Of a DNA stretch of 17,552 nucleotides, positions 7,196-15,449 are shown in pieces; position 1 is the first letter of the stretch; every line of letters starts with the position of its first letter. This DNA is from an uncultured Lachnospiraceae bacterium (lineage in GTDB: Bacteria > Bacillota > Clostridia > Lachnospirales > Lachnospiraceae), in contig CAQGLR010000061.1 of NCBI GenBank assembly GCA_948794795.1, positions 1 through 17,552 on the forward strand, in the 5' to 3' direction. Below the pieces are notes generated by a model. That model ran no database searches and had not been told where the DNA came from. It saw nothing but the letters and a program-made list of their open reading frames with translations. The position numbers and the translations under genes are program-made.

Positions 7196-8396
7196 CTTAG
7201 ATAATTTTATTAGAGAATATGTTATAAAAAGACCAGAAAGCATGTTTTTGCAGGATATTGAGGCTAACAGGACAGAACTTTCAAAGAAAATTGAAGGAAA
7301 AAGTATTCTTGTAATTGGTGGTGCAGGTTCTATTGGTTCATCGTTTATTAAAGCTGTATTGCCATTCAGGCCTTCTAGCTTAACAGTAGCAGATATTAAT
7401 GAAAATGCTCTCGCAGAGTTAACAAGGGATCTTAGATCTACTAAGGGGATGTTTGTACCAGAGGATTATGTTACATATCCAATGGATTTTGCATCTCCTG
7501 TATTTGAAAAGATGTTACGTAAACATGATGGATTTGATATTGTAGGTAATTTTTCTGCCCATAAACATGTCAGGTCAGAAAAAGATATTTATTCTGTTGA
7601 AGCACTTATTCAGAACAATGTATTACATGCAAAACTTTTACTTGACCTTTTAGCTAAATTTCCTCCAGAAGAATATTTTTGTGTTTCTACAGATAAGGCA
7701 GCTGGCCCTGTAAATATTATGGGTGCTAGTAAAAGAATTATGGAGGATGTTATATTTGCATATTCTAATAAATTTCCAGTAAAAACAGCAAGGTTTGCTA
7801 ATGTTGCTTTTTCTAATGGTTCACTTCCAGCAGGATTTCTTGCACGTATCCAGAAGTTACAGCCATTAAGTGCACCATCAGATGTTAAGAGATATTTTGT
7901 ATCACCAGAAGAGAGTGGACAGATTTGTATGCTGGCATGTATACTTGGTGGCAATAGGGAAATATTTTTTCCAAAATTAGAAAAAGAACAAATGATGACA
8001 TTTGATGAAATGGCCACAGCATTACTTAGAGAAAATGGATACAAAGCCATTATGTGTGGAAGTGATGAAGAGGCAATTGAAAAAGCTGAAGCACTTAAAT
8101 CAGGAAGTGTTTTATATCCAGTACATTATTCCAAATCAAATACATCAGGTGAGAAAGCTTATGAAGAATTTTATATTGATGGCGAAAATACTGATATGGA
8201 GCGTTTTAAGGCACTTGGTGTAGTAATAGATAAAGAAATTCCTGATATAGATAAGATAAATCTTTTATTTAGTAAATTTAATGAAGTATTTAGTAAAGAT
8301 AAAGCAACAAAGGAAGAAGTGGTTTCTATTATAAAAATGTATCTTCCAAATTTTGAACACATTGAAACTGGCAAATCTTTAGATAGTAAAATGTAA
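7188..8396 (+). CDS. NAD-dependent sugar-nucleotide 4,6-dehydratase (Polysacc_synt_2, Met-type)
   Basis: A 402-residue soluble extended-SDR enzyme predicted to convert an NDP-GlcNAc to the 4-keto-6-deoxy sugar, the first modification step toward the nonulosonate. The Rossmann motif GGAGSIG is at 44-50. SAHKHV at 123-128 and STDKA at 167-171 are typical of FlaA1/CapD-type dehydratases. The active-site Y-x-x-x-K is replaced by Met178-x-x-x-Lys182 (NIMGASK), the Met variant seen in WbpM/CapD/PglF-type enzymes but here without their membrane domain. A C-terminal extension ends in FEHIETGKSLDSKM. It occupies the place of LegB beside LegC and the PtmE-like enzyme, yet does not look like Campylobacter LegB. 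The substrate is probably GDP-GlcNAc from context, but UDP-GlcNAc cannot be excluded. A strong AAAGGAG (7175-7181) precedes ATG 7188. Confidence 0.85.
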   Translation: MFDLDNFIREYVIKRPESMFLQDIEANRTELSKKIEGKSILVIGGAGSIGSSFIKAVLPFRPSSLTVADINENALAELTRDLRSTKGMFVPEDYVTYPMDFASPVFEKMLRKHDGFDIVGNFSAHKHVRSEKDIYSVEALIQNNVLHAKLLLDLLAKFPPEEYFCVSTDKAAGPVNIMGASKRIMEDVIFAYSNKFPVKTARFANVAFSNGSLPAGFLARIQKLQPLSAPSDVKRYFVSPEESGQICMLACILGGNREIFFPKLEKEQMMTFDEMATALLRENGYKAIMCGSDEEAIEKAEALKSGSVLYPVHYSKSNTSGEKAYEEFYIDGENTDMERFKALGVVIDKEIPDIDKINLLFSKFNEVFSKDKATKEEVVSIIKMYLPNFEHIETGKSLDSKM

Positions 8397-8417
8397 AAGT
8401 GTTAGGGAGGTATAAAA

Positions 8418-9602
8418 ATGAACAGATTTATTCCGTTATCAGTTCCAAATTTTGAAGGAAATGAAAAAAAATATGTTGATGACGCTATAATGCAAGGATG
8501 GGTGTCTACAGGCGGAGAATATGTGGACAAGCTTGAAAAACAACTTGCTAGTTTTTTATGTGTTAAAGATGCTGCTGTGTGCCAGAGTGGGACAGCTGGC
8601 ATACATCTTTCATTAGTGGATTGTGGTATACAGCCAGGTGATATGGTAATTGTACCAGCGCTTACATTTATAGCAGCTGTAAATCCTGTGAGATACCAGT
8701 TTGCGGAACCAGTTTTTATGGATTGTGATGATTCACTTTGCATAGATCCATTTAAATTTGAAAAGTTCTGTGCAGAGGAATGTAATGTAGAAGATGGTAT
8801 GCTTATACATAAGACATCAAGGAAACATGTAAAAGCTGTTATTGTAGTACATGTTTTTGGGAATATGGCAAATATGGAATCTATAATGGAAACAGCAACA
8901 AAGTATAATCTTATAGTAATTGAAGATGCAACAGAAGCTCTTGGAACATATTATACAGATGGCAGATATAAGGGCAGGTATGCTGGGACTATTGGTGATT
9001 ATGGTGTATATTCATTTAATGGAAATAAAATTATTACTACTGGAGGAGGTGGGGCAGTTACTTCGGATAGTCCTGGAAATGTAGCACATATAAGATATCT
9101 TTCAACGCAGGCAAAAGATGATCCTTATTATTATATCCATAATGAAACAGGTTATAATTACCGTATGACAAATGTGCAGGCGGCTATTGGTGTAGCGCAG
9201 ATGGAAGAATTGGAGGAATTTATCAAGCGTAAGAATGAAAACTATTATATGTATATAAAATTGTTTGAAGGTTTTGAGTATGGCAGGATAAAAAGTTTTT
9301 CTGAAAGAGCTTTTTCTAATAAATGGTTTTATTCCCTTGAGATATCAATGGACAGATTAAAATGTGGACTACGTGATATTATTACAGAACTTAACAAAAG
9401 AGGAGTACAGACTCGGGCATTGTGGGGATTAATTAATGAACAGAAACCTTACAAGGATTATATTGCATATGAAATAGAGAAAGCAAAATATTATAGTTTA
9501 TGTATTTTAAATATACCATGCAGTACTAGTATTACTAAAGAAGATATAAATTATACAACATTGCAGATTAAAGATGTATTGGAGGGATTTGCCTGTGGAT
9601 AA
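8418..9602 (+). CDS. legC: LegC-family NDP-sugar aminotransferase
   Basis: A 394-residue PLP aminotransferase of the DegT family that would aminate C4 of the 4-keto-6-deoxy-GlcNAc nucleotide, with glutamate as donor. It fits the LegC group: IPLSVPNFEGNEKKYVDDA at 5-23, GWVSTGG at 27-33, VIEDATEALGTYYTDG at 167-182, and GDYGVYSFNGNKIITTGGGG with Schiff-base Lys204. It is clearly different from the WecE-type aminotransferase at 1266, so two 4-amino sugars are made in this locus. GGGAGG at 8404-8410 precedes ATG 8418, and the 3' end overlaps the next gene by 8 bases. LegC normally acts on the GDP-linked sugar, matching the guanylyltransferase-like neighbour. Confidence is high for the family and good for the pathway. 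Confidence 0.9.
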   Translation: MNRFIPLSVPNFEGNEKKYVDDAIMQGWVSTGGEYVDKLEKQLASFLCVKDAAVCQSGTAGIHLSLVDCGIQPGDMVIVPALTFIAAVNPVRYQFAEPVFMDCDDSLCIDPFKFEKFCAEECNVEDGMLIHKTSRKHVKAVIVVHVFGNMANMESIMETATKYNLIVIEDATEALGTYYTDGRYKGRYAGTIGDYGVYSFNGNKIITTGGGGAVTSDSPGNVAHIRYLSTQAKDDPYYYIHNETGYNYRMTNVQAAIGVAQMEELEEFIKRKNENYYMYIKLFEGFEYGRIKSFSERAFSNKWFYSLEISMDRLKCGLRDIITELNKRGVQTRALWGLINEQKPYKDYIAYEIEKAKYYSLCILNIPCSTSITKEDINYTTLQIKDVLEGFACG

Positions 9603-10674
9603 AGAACGTATGAAGAAATTTATTGGGGAAAAATCTATGTCTATAGTAGATGCAATGGCAAAAATTGATATAAATGCTAAAGGTATTTTATTTATAACAG
9701 ATGAAAACGGGAAACTTGATGGTTGTATTTCAGATGGAGACATAAGAAGGTGGTTATTAAAAACAGGAGATTTGTCTGCAGAAGTGAAGAGTGCGATGAG
9801 TAGTTCTCCTAAATTTTTGTTTATTGATGAAAAACAAAAAGCTGAAAAATTTATGCGTAAAGAATTTATTACTGCAGTTCCTGTTATAGATAGTAAAAAA
9901 AAGATTGCAGATGTTGTTCTTTTATGTGAAATTACAGAAAAAAAATTAGTGGAAAAAAAGAAAGATCTTTCTGGCGTGCCTGTAATAATTATGGCAGGAG
10001 GCAAAGGGACACGTTTATATCCATATACTAAGATTTTGCCAAAACCACTTATTCCTATTGGGGAAACGCCGATTGTTGAAAGAATTATAAATTGTTTTAC
10101 AGAATATGGAATTAGTAGATATTATATGACTGTAAATTATAAAAAGGGGATGATTAAGTCATATTTTGCTGACCTGCAGCCCGGATACCAGATTAAATAT
10201 ATTGAAGAAAACAAACCATTAGGAACAGGAGGCAGCATTAAACTGGTTAAGGAGAAATTTAAAATTCCATTGTTTGTTACAAATTGTGATTCATTAGTTT
10301 TAACAGATTATGGTACTTTATATGATTTCCATGTTAAATCAGGTAATGTCATTACTATTGTTTCAGCTCTTAAGAATATAACTGTACCTTATGGTGTGTT
10401 ACATACAAAGGAAAATGGGGAAATATCAAGTATGGATGAAAAGCCAAAATTGTCTTACTTTATCAACACAGGTATGTATGTAATTAACCCAGAAGTAATT
10501 GGTAAAATTCCTGATAATACATTTTTTCATATGACACAACTTGTTGATTATGTAATGAAGGATGGTGGAAAAACTGGAATGTATCCAGTTAGTGAAGATT
10601 CTTTTCTTGATATGGGAGAATTTGATGAAATGCAGAGAATGGAAAAAAAGTTGGATCTGGAGAAAAAACAATGA
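9595..10674 (+). CDS. ptmE: PtmE-like CBS-domain/nucleotidyltransferase (GDP-amino-sugar synthesis)
   Basis: A 359-residue fusion of two CBS motifs (about residues 1-120) with an NTP_transferase domain (about 128-350). In Campylobacter, PtmE uses GTP and glucosamine-1-phosphate to start the GDP-linked legionaminic acid route. The pyrophosphorylase signature is AGGKGTRL at 134-141 with Lys150-Pro151 in LPKPLIPIGE. GTGGSI and a metal-binding NCD segment (VTNCDSL) follow. The CBS half (FITDENGKLDGCISDGDIRR near 33-52) resembles nucleotide-sensing CBS pairs and suggests allosteric control. I prefer the GTG start at 9595, because GGAGGG at 9581-9586 is eight bases upstream; an ATG at 9574 would put that site inside the gene. 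The linker holds three A-runs (9895-9902, 9938-9945, 9953-9959). GTP specificity is taken from the family and was not read from residues. Confidence 0.87.
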   Translation: MDKERMKKFIGEKSMSIVDAMAKIDINAKGILFITDENGKLDGCISDGDIRRWLLKTGDLSAEVKSAMSSSPKFLFIDEKQKAEKFMRKEFITAVPVIDSKKKIADVVLLCEITEKKLVEKKKDLSGVPVIIMAGGKGTRLYPYTKILPKPLIPIGETPIVERIINCFTEYGISRYYMTVNYKKGMIKSYFADLQPGYQIKYIEENKPLGTGGSIKLVKEKFKIPLFVTNCDSLVLTDYGTLYDFHVKSGNVITIVSALKNITVPYGVLHTKENGEISSMDEKPKLSYFINTGMYVINPEVIGKIPDNTFFHMTQLVDYVMKDGGKTGMYPVSEDSFLDMGEFDEMQRMEKKLDLEKKQ

Positions 10675-11303
10675 AAGAAAAAATTGTTTTAATTGGTTTT
10701 GGAGGCCATGCAAAAAGTGTAATTGATAGTATTGAAGCATCTGGAGAATATAAAATTGCAGGATATACAGATATAAAAAACAGGATAAATTATAAAGGTT
10801 ATAATTTTATTGGGACGGACAGGAATTTACATAATATATATTTAGATGGTGTGCATAATGCATGTATTACTGTTGGTTATATGGGAAGTAGCGATTTAAG
10901 AGATAAGTTATACTATATGGTAAAAGAAACAGGATTTAAACTACCTGTAATAAAAGACCCATCAGCTATAATAAGTAGTAGTGCAAAAATTGGAGAAGGT
11001 ACTTTTATAGGCAAGGGATGTATTGTAAATGCGGAAAGTATGATAGGCAGAATGTGTATTATTAATACAGGTTCAATTATAGAACATGGAAATATTATAG
11101 GGGATTTTACACATATAGCTGTAAAAACAGTTCTATGTGGTGATATTAATATTGGAAATCATTGTTTTATAGGAGCTAATTCAACTGTTATACAAGGGGT
11201 GGTAATTGGGGAAAATGCAGTTATAGGAGCTGGTTCAGTAGTAATAAATGATTTGCAAAGTGGATGTACGTCTGTTGGCATACCGGCAAAGCCAGTTAAA
11301 TAA
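10671..11303 (+). CDS. NeuD/PglD-like sugar N- or O-acetyltransferase (LegH role)
   Basis: A 210-residue left-handed beta-helix acyltransferase. The N-terminal nucleotide-sugar domain has the G-F-G-G-H-A motif (9-14). Hexapeptide repeats begin near residue 98 (DPSAIISSSAKIGEG), and the catalytic His is probably His139 in IIEHGNIIGDFTHIA, aligning with the active His of PglD. Repeats such as IGNHCFIGANSTVIQG and VIGENAVIGAGSVV form the acetyl-CoA site. Directly after LegC and PtmE, it most likely N-acetylates the 4-amino group, the LegH step; the fold alone would also fit sialic acid O-acetyltransferase NeuD. The ATG overlaps the preceding stop codon (ATGA), which implies translational coupling. 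Confidence 0.87.
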   Translation: MKEKIVLIGFGGHAKSVIDSIEASGEYKIAGYTDIKNRINYKGYNFIGTDRNLHNIYLDGVHNACITVGYMGSSDLRDKLYYMVKETGFKLPVIKDPSAIISSSAKIGEGTFIGKGCIVNAESMIGRMCIINTGSIIEHGNIIGDFTHIAVKTVLCGDINIGNHCFIGANSTVIQGVVIGENAVIGAGSVVINDLQSGCTSVGIPAKPVK

Positions 11304-11317
11304 AAGGAGTAGGCAAA

Positions 11318-12316
11318 ATGGAAAAGGTATTAATAATTGCAGAGGCAGGGGTAAACCATAACGGTGATATAAATCTTGCAAAAAATCTTGCTCTGGCAGC
11401 AAAAGAATGTGGAGCAGATATTGTAAAGTTCCAGACAGCAGAATTATCTTCCCTTGTTTCAAAATATGCAGATATGGCAGATTACCAGAAGGAAAATATA
11501 GGAAAAGAAACTACTCAGCGTGAAATGTTAAAGAAACTGTTATTAAGCTATGATGATTTTAGGAAACTTGCATGTTATTGTAAAGAAATAGGAATACAGT
11601 TCCTTTCAACACCATTTGATATTAACAGTATTAAATTTCTAGAAAGTCTTGGATGTAATTTTTGGAAAATCCCCTCTGGTGAAATTACAAATCTTCCATA
11701 TCTTGCAGAGATTGCTAGAACACATAAGCCTGTAATTATGTCAACTGGCATGTGTACTATGGATGAAGTGGAAGCTGCTATAAATATATTGGAATCATAT
11801 GACAGTGGTGAAATAACATTGCTGCATTGTACAACAGAATATCCTGCACCGTTTGTAAATGTTAATCTTAGGGCAATGTCTGCAATGCATAATAAATTTT
11901 TAAAACCTGTAGGATATTCAGACCATACTACAGGTATTGAAGTTTCCATTGCTGCTGTTGCAATGGGTGCTGTAGTAATTGAAAAGCATTTTACATTAGA
12001 TAAAGAGATGGAAGGACCAGACCATAAGGCGAGTCTTGAACCAAATGAGTTAAGGGCAATGGTTACTGCTATCCATAATATAGAATCTGCAATGGGCAGT
12101 AGTGTTAAGGAACCATCGTTAGAAGAGTTAAAAAATAGGAAAGCAGCAAGGAAAAGCATTGTTGCAAAAAGAGATATATATAAAGGCGAAATTCTTACAG
12201 AAGAAAATATTACAACAAAAAGACCAGGAAATGGTATAAGTCCTATGGAATGGTTTAATGTGATAGGAACATATGCTGTCAGGGATTTTAGGGAGGATGA
12301 GTTAGTGGAATTATGA
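11318..12316 (+). CDS. legI: Legionaminic acid synthase (NeuB family)
   Basis: A 332-residue NeuB-type synthase that condenses the 6-deoxy-2,4-diacetamido hexose with phosphoenolpyruvate to give the nine-carbon nonulosonate. A TIM barrel (about 1-275) begins with IIAEAGVNHNGD. KFQT is at 37-40, FLSTPFD at 95-101, KIPSGE at 117-122, and the metal-binding histidines are His224 (EKHFT) and His236 (GPDH). A C-terminal SAF domain (about 276-332) has the antifreeze-like features of the family (RKSIVAKRDIYKGE). The LLHCTTEYPAP stretch at 168-178 is the form found in legionaminate rather than N-acetylneuraminate synthases. AAGGAG at 11304-11309 precedes ATG 11318. The exact stereochemistry of the product cannot be read from sequence. 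Confidence 0.9.
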   Translation: MEKVLIIAEAGVNHNGDINLAKNLALAAKECGADIVKFQTAELSSLVSKYADMADYQKENIGKETTQREMLKKLLLSYDDFRKLACYCKEIGIQFLSTPFDINSIKFLESLGCNFWKIPSGEITNLPYLAEIARTHKPVIMSTGMCTMDEVEAAINILESYDSGEITLLHCTTEYPAPFVNVNLRAMSAMHNKFLKPVGYSDHTTGIEVSIAAVAMGAVVIEKHFTLDKEMEGPDHKASLEPNELRAMVTAIHNIESAMGSSVKEPSLEELKNRKAARKSIVAKRDIYKGEILTEENITTKRPGNGISPMEWFNVIGTYAVRDFREDELVEL

Positions 12317-13473
12317 GAAAAATTGCTGTTATAACTGCTACAAGAGCAGAATATGGATTGCTTAAACCAGTAATTGTATCATTAAAAAAATATGAGGATG
12401 AAGGGTTAAAAACAGAAGTTATTGTTACAGGGACTCATCTTAGCCAGAACTATGGTTATACAGTTAATGAAATTGAAAAGGATAATATATGTATTTCCCA
12501 TAAGGTATATATTTCTGTTAATTCTACAGATGCTGTTGATATTTCTAATAACCAGGCAGAAGTATTGATAGAATTTACAAAACTATTTTTAAAAGAAAAC
12601 TATGATGCAGTACTTATCCTTGGAGATAGATATGAAAGTCTTGCTATTGCTATAGCAGCAGGAAATACTAATACTCCTTTGTTTCATATGTGTGGTGGTG
12701 ATACTACAGAAGGTGCTTCTGATGAATGGATACGGCATTCTATTACAAAGATGGCTTATTTACATTTTGTAACAAATGAAAAAAGTAAAAAAAGAGTAAT
12801 CCAGCTTGGTGAAAATCCAGAGAGAGTTTTTAACTATGGTTCTACAAGTATTGATAATATTTTAAATACAAAAATGTTGTCAAAAGAAGATGCTCTTAAA
12901 AGTATAGGGCTTAAGAAATGCAGGTATGCTATATGTACATATCATCCAGTTACAATAGGTATTAAGGATATAGACTGTATGTTACTTCAGTTTCTGGAGG
13001 CAGTAAAGAAATTCCCAGAAATAGAATTTATTGTTACAAAATCTAATGCAGATTTAGGAGGAGCAAGGATTAATATGTTGTTTGACAGGGAGGAAGGAAA
13101 TATAAATAATCTTCATGTTTATACTTCTTTAGGAGTTAAACGTTATCTTTCCTTGGTAAAACATTCTGAATTTGTGATTGGTAATTCATCAAGTGGAATT
13201 ATTGAAGCTCCTGCATTACATGTTCCATCTGTAAATATTGGGGACAGGCAGCGTGGCAGGTTACAGTGTAAAAGTATAATTAATTGTAATGAAAGTACAG
13301 AAGATATAATTTATGCAATTCATCATGTACTGGATAAAGAATTTAAAGATAATTGTCTGTCAATAGAATGTCCATATGGTGATGGCAGTGCTGCTGGAAA
13401 TATTGCTGCTAAAATAATGGAAATTATTGATGAGAATGGTATTGATTTAAAAAAGAAATTTTATGATTTATAA
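12313..13473 (+). CDS. legG: Hydrolysing NDP-sugar 2-epimerase (LegG/NeuC family)
   Basis: A 386-residue GT-B-fold enzyme that removes the nucleotide and inverts C2, giving the free mannose-configured 2,4-diacetamido-6-deoxy sugar used by the synthase encoded just upstream. Family motifs seen are ITATRAEYGLLKP at 7-19, GDR at 104-106, GGDTTEGASDEWIRHSITK at 128-146, THP-like YHPVT at 210-214, and GNSSSGIIEAP near 291-301 for nucleotide binding. Length is normal. The gene overlaps the end of legI by four bases; AGGGAGG lies about 16 bases upstream, inside legI. With PtmE and LegC present, a GDP-linked substrate is more likely than the UDP-GlcNAc of true NeuC. The whole active-site set looks intact. 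Confidence 0.9.
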   Translation: MRKIAVITATRAEYGLLKPVIVSLKKYEDEGLKTEVIVTGTHLSQNYGYTVNEIEKDNICISHKVYISVNSTDAVDISNNQAEVLIEFTKLFLKENYDAVLILGDRYESLAIAIAAGNTNTPLFHMCGGDTTEGASDEWIRHSITKMAYLHFVTNEKSKKRVIQLGENPERVFNYGSTSIDNILNTKMLSKEDALKSIGLKKCRYAICTYHPVTIGIKDIDCMLLQFLEAVKKFPEIEFIVTKSNADLGGARINMLFDREEGNINNLHVYTSLGVKRYLSLVKHSEFVIGNSSSGIIEAPALHVPSVNIGDRQRGRLQCKSIINCNESTEDIIYAIHHVLDKEFKDNCLSIECPYGDGSAAGNIAAKIMEIIDENGIDLKKKFYDL

Positions 13474-13511
13474 AAGTTTTACTAAAACAGAAAATATAGA
13501 TGGAGGTGCAT

Positions 13512-14507
13512 ATGGTTTTAAAAATTCTTGTAATAGGACTGGGTTCAATGGGAAAACGCAGAATCCGTCTTCTTAAAGCAATTAATAGCAGTATTGTGGT
13601 ATATGGTGTTGATAAAGATAATGAACGTTGTATACAGGTTTCTAATGAATATAAAATAAAAACATATACAAATTTAAGTGATGTATTGTATGGAATGGAT
13701 ATAAAACCAGATGCAGCAATAATTTCAACATCACCATTATCACACGCAGCTATTATTAGTGAATGTCTTGCAGCAGGGCTGGATGTTTTTACAGAATTAA
13801 ATCTTGTAAGTGATAAATATGAAGAAAATATAAAACAGGCTGCTTCCAAAGGAAAAGTCCTTTTTCTTTCATCAACTTTTCTGTACCGTGATGAAATACA
13901 GTATATATGGAAAAAAGCAGAAAGCTGCAATACAGTATTAAATTATACTTACCATGTTGGACAGTATTTGCCAGACTGGCATCCATGGGAAGATTACAGG
14001 GACTTTTTTGTTAGCGACAAACGCACAGATGGCTGCAGGGAGATTTTTGCGGTTGAATTTCCATGGCTTCAGAAAGTATTTGGACCAGTTAAAGATTTTA
14101 ATGTTATAAAAGGTAAAAGCTCATTGCTGGATGTGGATTATCCTGATACATACCACCTTTTGCTGTACCATGAGAATGGTACAATGGGATCATTACAAGT
14201 GGATGTAGTTTCAAGAAAAGCTGTAAGGAACCTGGAAATTTATGGTGGAGATATATACCTGTTATGGGATGGTACACCAGAGGGGTTAAAGTTGTATAAT
14301 TATGAAGCAAAAAAATATGAAAATATAATTTTATATGACAATGTGGAACACATGGAAGGATATAGCAGATTTGTTATAGAAAACGCATACCAGAATGAAC
14401 TTGAAGCTTTTTTAGAAGAAGTTTCTGGCAGAAAAGCAGCAAAATACAGCTTTGAAGAAGATATGGAAACATTGAGGTTAATTGATATGATTGAGGGAAA
14501 AGCATGA
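13512..14507 (+). CDS. Gfo/Idh/MocA oxidoreductase with altered catalytic residues
   Basis: A 331-residue NAD(P)-dependent oxidoreductase-like protein. The Rossmann motif GLGSMG is at 9-14, followed by the Gfo/Idh C-terminal sheet domain. The usual E-K-P motif reads Glu95-Leu96-Asn97, so the catalytic Lys is missing. The D-x-x-x-H site of the partner domain reads REIFAVEFPWLQ (176-187), with Glu in the His place. QYLPDWHPWEDYRD at 151-164 is shared with the next gene, so the two are diverged duplicates. ATG 13512 is preferred since GGAGG at 13502-13506 serves it; an ATG at 13500 would place that site in the coding region. The gap after legG is only 38 bases. Possible roles are oxidation/reduction or epimerisation of the nonulosonate or its precursor, perhaps as a heteromer with the next protein. 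The substrate is unknown. Confidence 0.82.
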   Translation: MVLKILVIGLGSMGKRRIRLLKAINSSIVVYGVDKDNERCIQVSNEYKIKTYTNLSDVLYGMDIKPDAAIISTSPLSHAAIISECLAAGLDVFTELNLVSDKYEENIKQAASKGKVLFLSSTFLYRDEIQYIWKKAESCNTVLNYTYHVGQYLPDWHPWEDYRDFFVSDKRTDGCREIFAVEFPWLQKVFGPVKDFNVIKGKSSLLDVDYPDTYHLLLYHENGTMGSLQVDVVSRKAVRNLEIYGGDIYLLWDGTPEGLKLYNYEAKKYENIILYDNVEHMEGYSRFVIENAYQNELEAFLEEVSGRKAAKYSFEEDMETLRLIDMIEGKA

Positions 14508-15448
14508 AGGAATGGAAAGTATTATTTATAGGGGTTGGTTCTATTGCAAAGAGACATATAAAAAATATTGTTACTGTTATTATGCAAAGAAGTGAGAAAA
14601 TACAAATTGATGTATTCCGTTCTGGTAATAGAAATTCTTTAGATAGTGATATAAAAAGTTTTGTGTCTTTAGTCTATTATGAATATAATAAAGTTCCTTA
14701 TGATTATGATATAGTTTTTGTGACTAATCCTACACAGTTCCATATAGATACTATTAAGACATTTCATAAAAAAGGAAAGCATTTTTTTATAGAAAAACCT
14801 TTATGTCCAACATGGCAGATAAAACAGCATATAATATATCCTGAAAAAGATAGTATATATTATATTGCAGCACCACTTAGATATAATCCTGTAATTAAAT
14901 ATATTAAGGAAAATATATTTTTGGAAAATGTAATATCTGCTAGATGTATCAGTTCTAGTTATCTGCCAGAATGGAGACCGGGTAAAGATTACAGGGATAC
15001 ATATAGTGCCCATAAAGATATGGGAGGAGGTGTAAGCATTGACCTTATCCATGAATGGGATTATATAACATACATCTTTGGTTTTCCCGAAATAGTAAAG
15101 TATATTCATGGGAAAAAATCAAAGCTTGAAATTGACAGTGATGATTTTGCAATTTATATAGCAGAATATAGAAAACAGATAGTTGAGATACATTTAGATT
15201 ATTTTGGCAGAAAACCTATAAGGGAAATTATGCTTTTTATGGAAGATGATACTGTTGTAGGTGATTTGGTAAAAAATGAAATATATTTTTTAAAAAAGGA
15301 TAAAAAAATTGTGTTTGATGAAACACGTGATGATTACCAAAAACGGGAATTAAATTATTTTTTTGATCTGGTTTGTGGAAAAGAAACAAATAATAATGAT
15401 ATTATACACGCATTAAGTGTTTTAAAATTAACCCAGGGGGAATTATAA
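14504..15448 (+). CDS. Gfo/Idh/MocA oxidoreductase with canonical catalytic residues
   Basis: A 314-residue paralogue of the preceding protein, starting in an ATGA overlap with its stop codon, with GAGGGA just upstream. The Rossmann start VLFIGVGSIAKRH carries G-x-G-x-x-A. The catalytic EKP is intact at 97-99 (FIEKPL), and GGGVSIDLIHEWD at 174-186 supplies the usual Asp/His pair (Asp180, His183). YLPEWRPGKDYRD at 153-165 corresponds to the same signature in the neighbour and is probably part of the substrate pocket. It would be the redox-competent member of the pair. Its position inside the nonulosonate genes, right before the CMP-synthetase, points to tailoring of that sugar, but no substrate can be deduced. 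Confidence 0.85.
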   Translation: MKEWKVLFIGVGSIAKRHIKNIVTVIMQRSEKIQIDVFRSGNRNSLDSDIKSFVSLVYYEYNKVPYDYDIVFVTNPTQFHIDTIKTFHKKGKHFFIEKPLCPTWQIKQHIIYPEKDSIYYIAAPLRYNPVIKYIKENIFLENVISARCISSSYLPEWRPGKDYRDTYSAHKDMGGGVSIDLIHEWDYITYIFGFPEIVKYIHGKKSKLEIDSDDFAIYIAEYRKQIVEIHLDYFGRKPIREIMLFMEDDTVVGDLVKNEIYFLKKDKKIVFDETRDDYQKRELNYFFDLVCGKETNNNDIIHALSVLKLTQGEL

Positions 15449-15449
15449 A

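Noticed and set aside
9507..10004. Minus-strand open frame opposite legC/ptmE
   Set aside because: It is a low-complexity antisense translation of two real genes.
11575..12159. Long open frame on the minus strand opposite legI
   Set aside because: It lies wholly within a well-supported gene on the other strand and its translation shows no family features.
13424..13930. Minus-strand open frame across the legG/oxidoreductase junction
   Set aside because: It overlaps two firm genes, has no good ribosome binding site and shows no recognisable motif.
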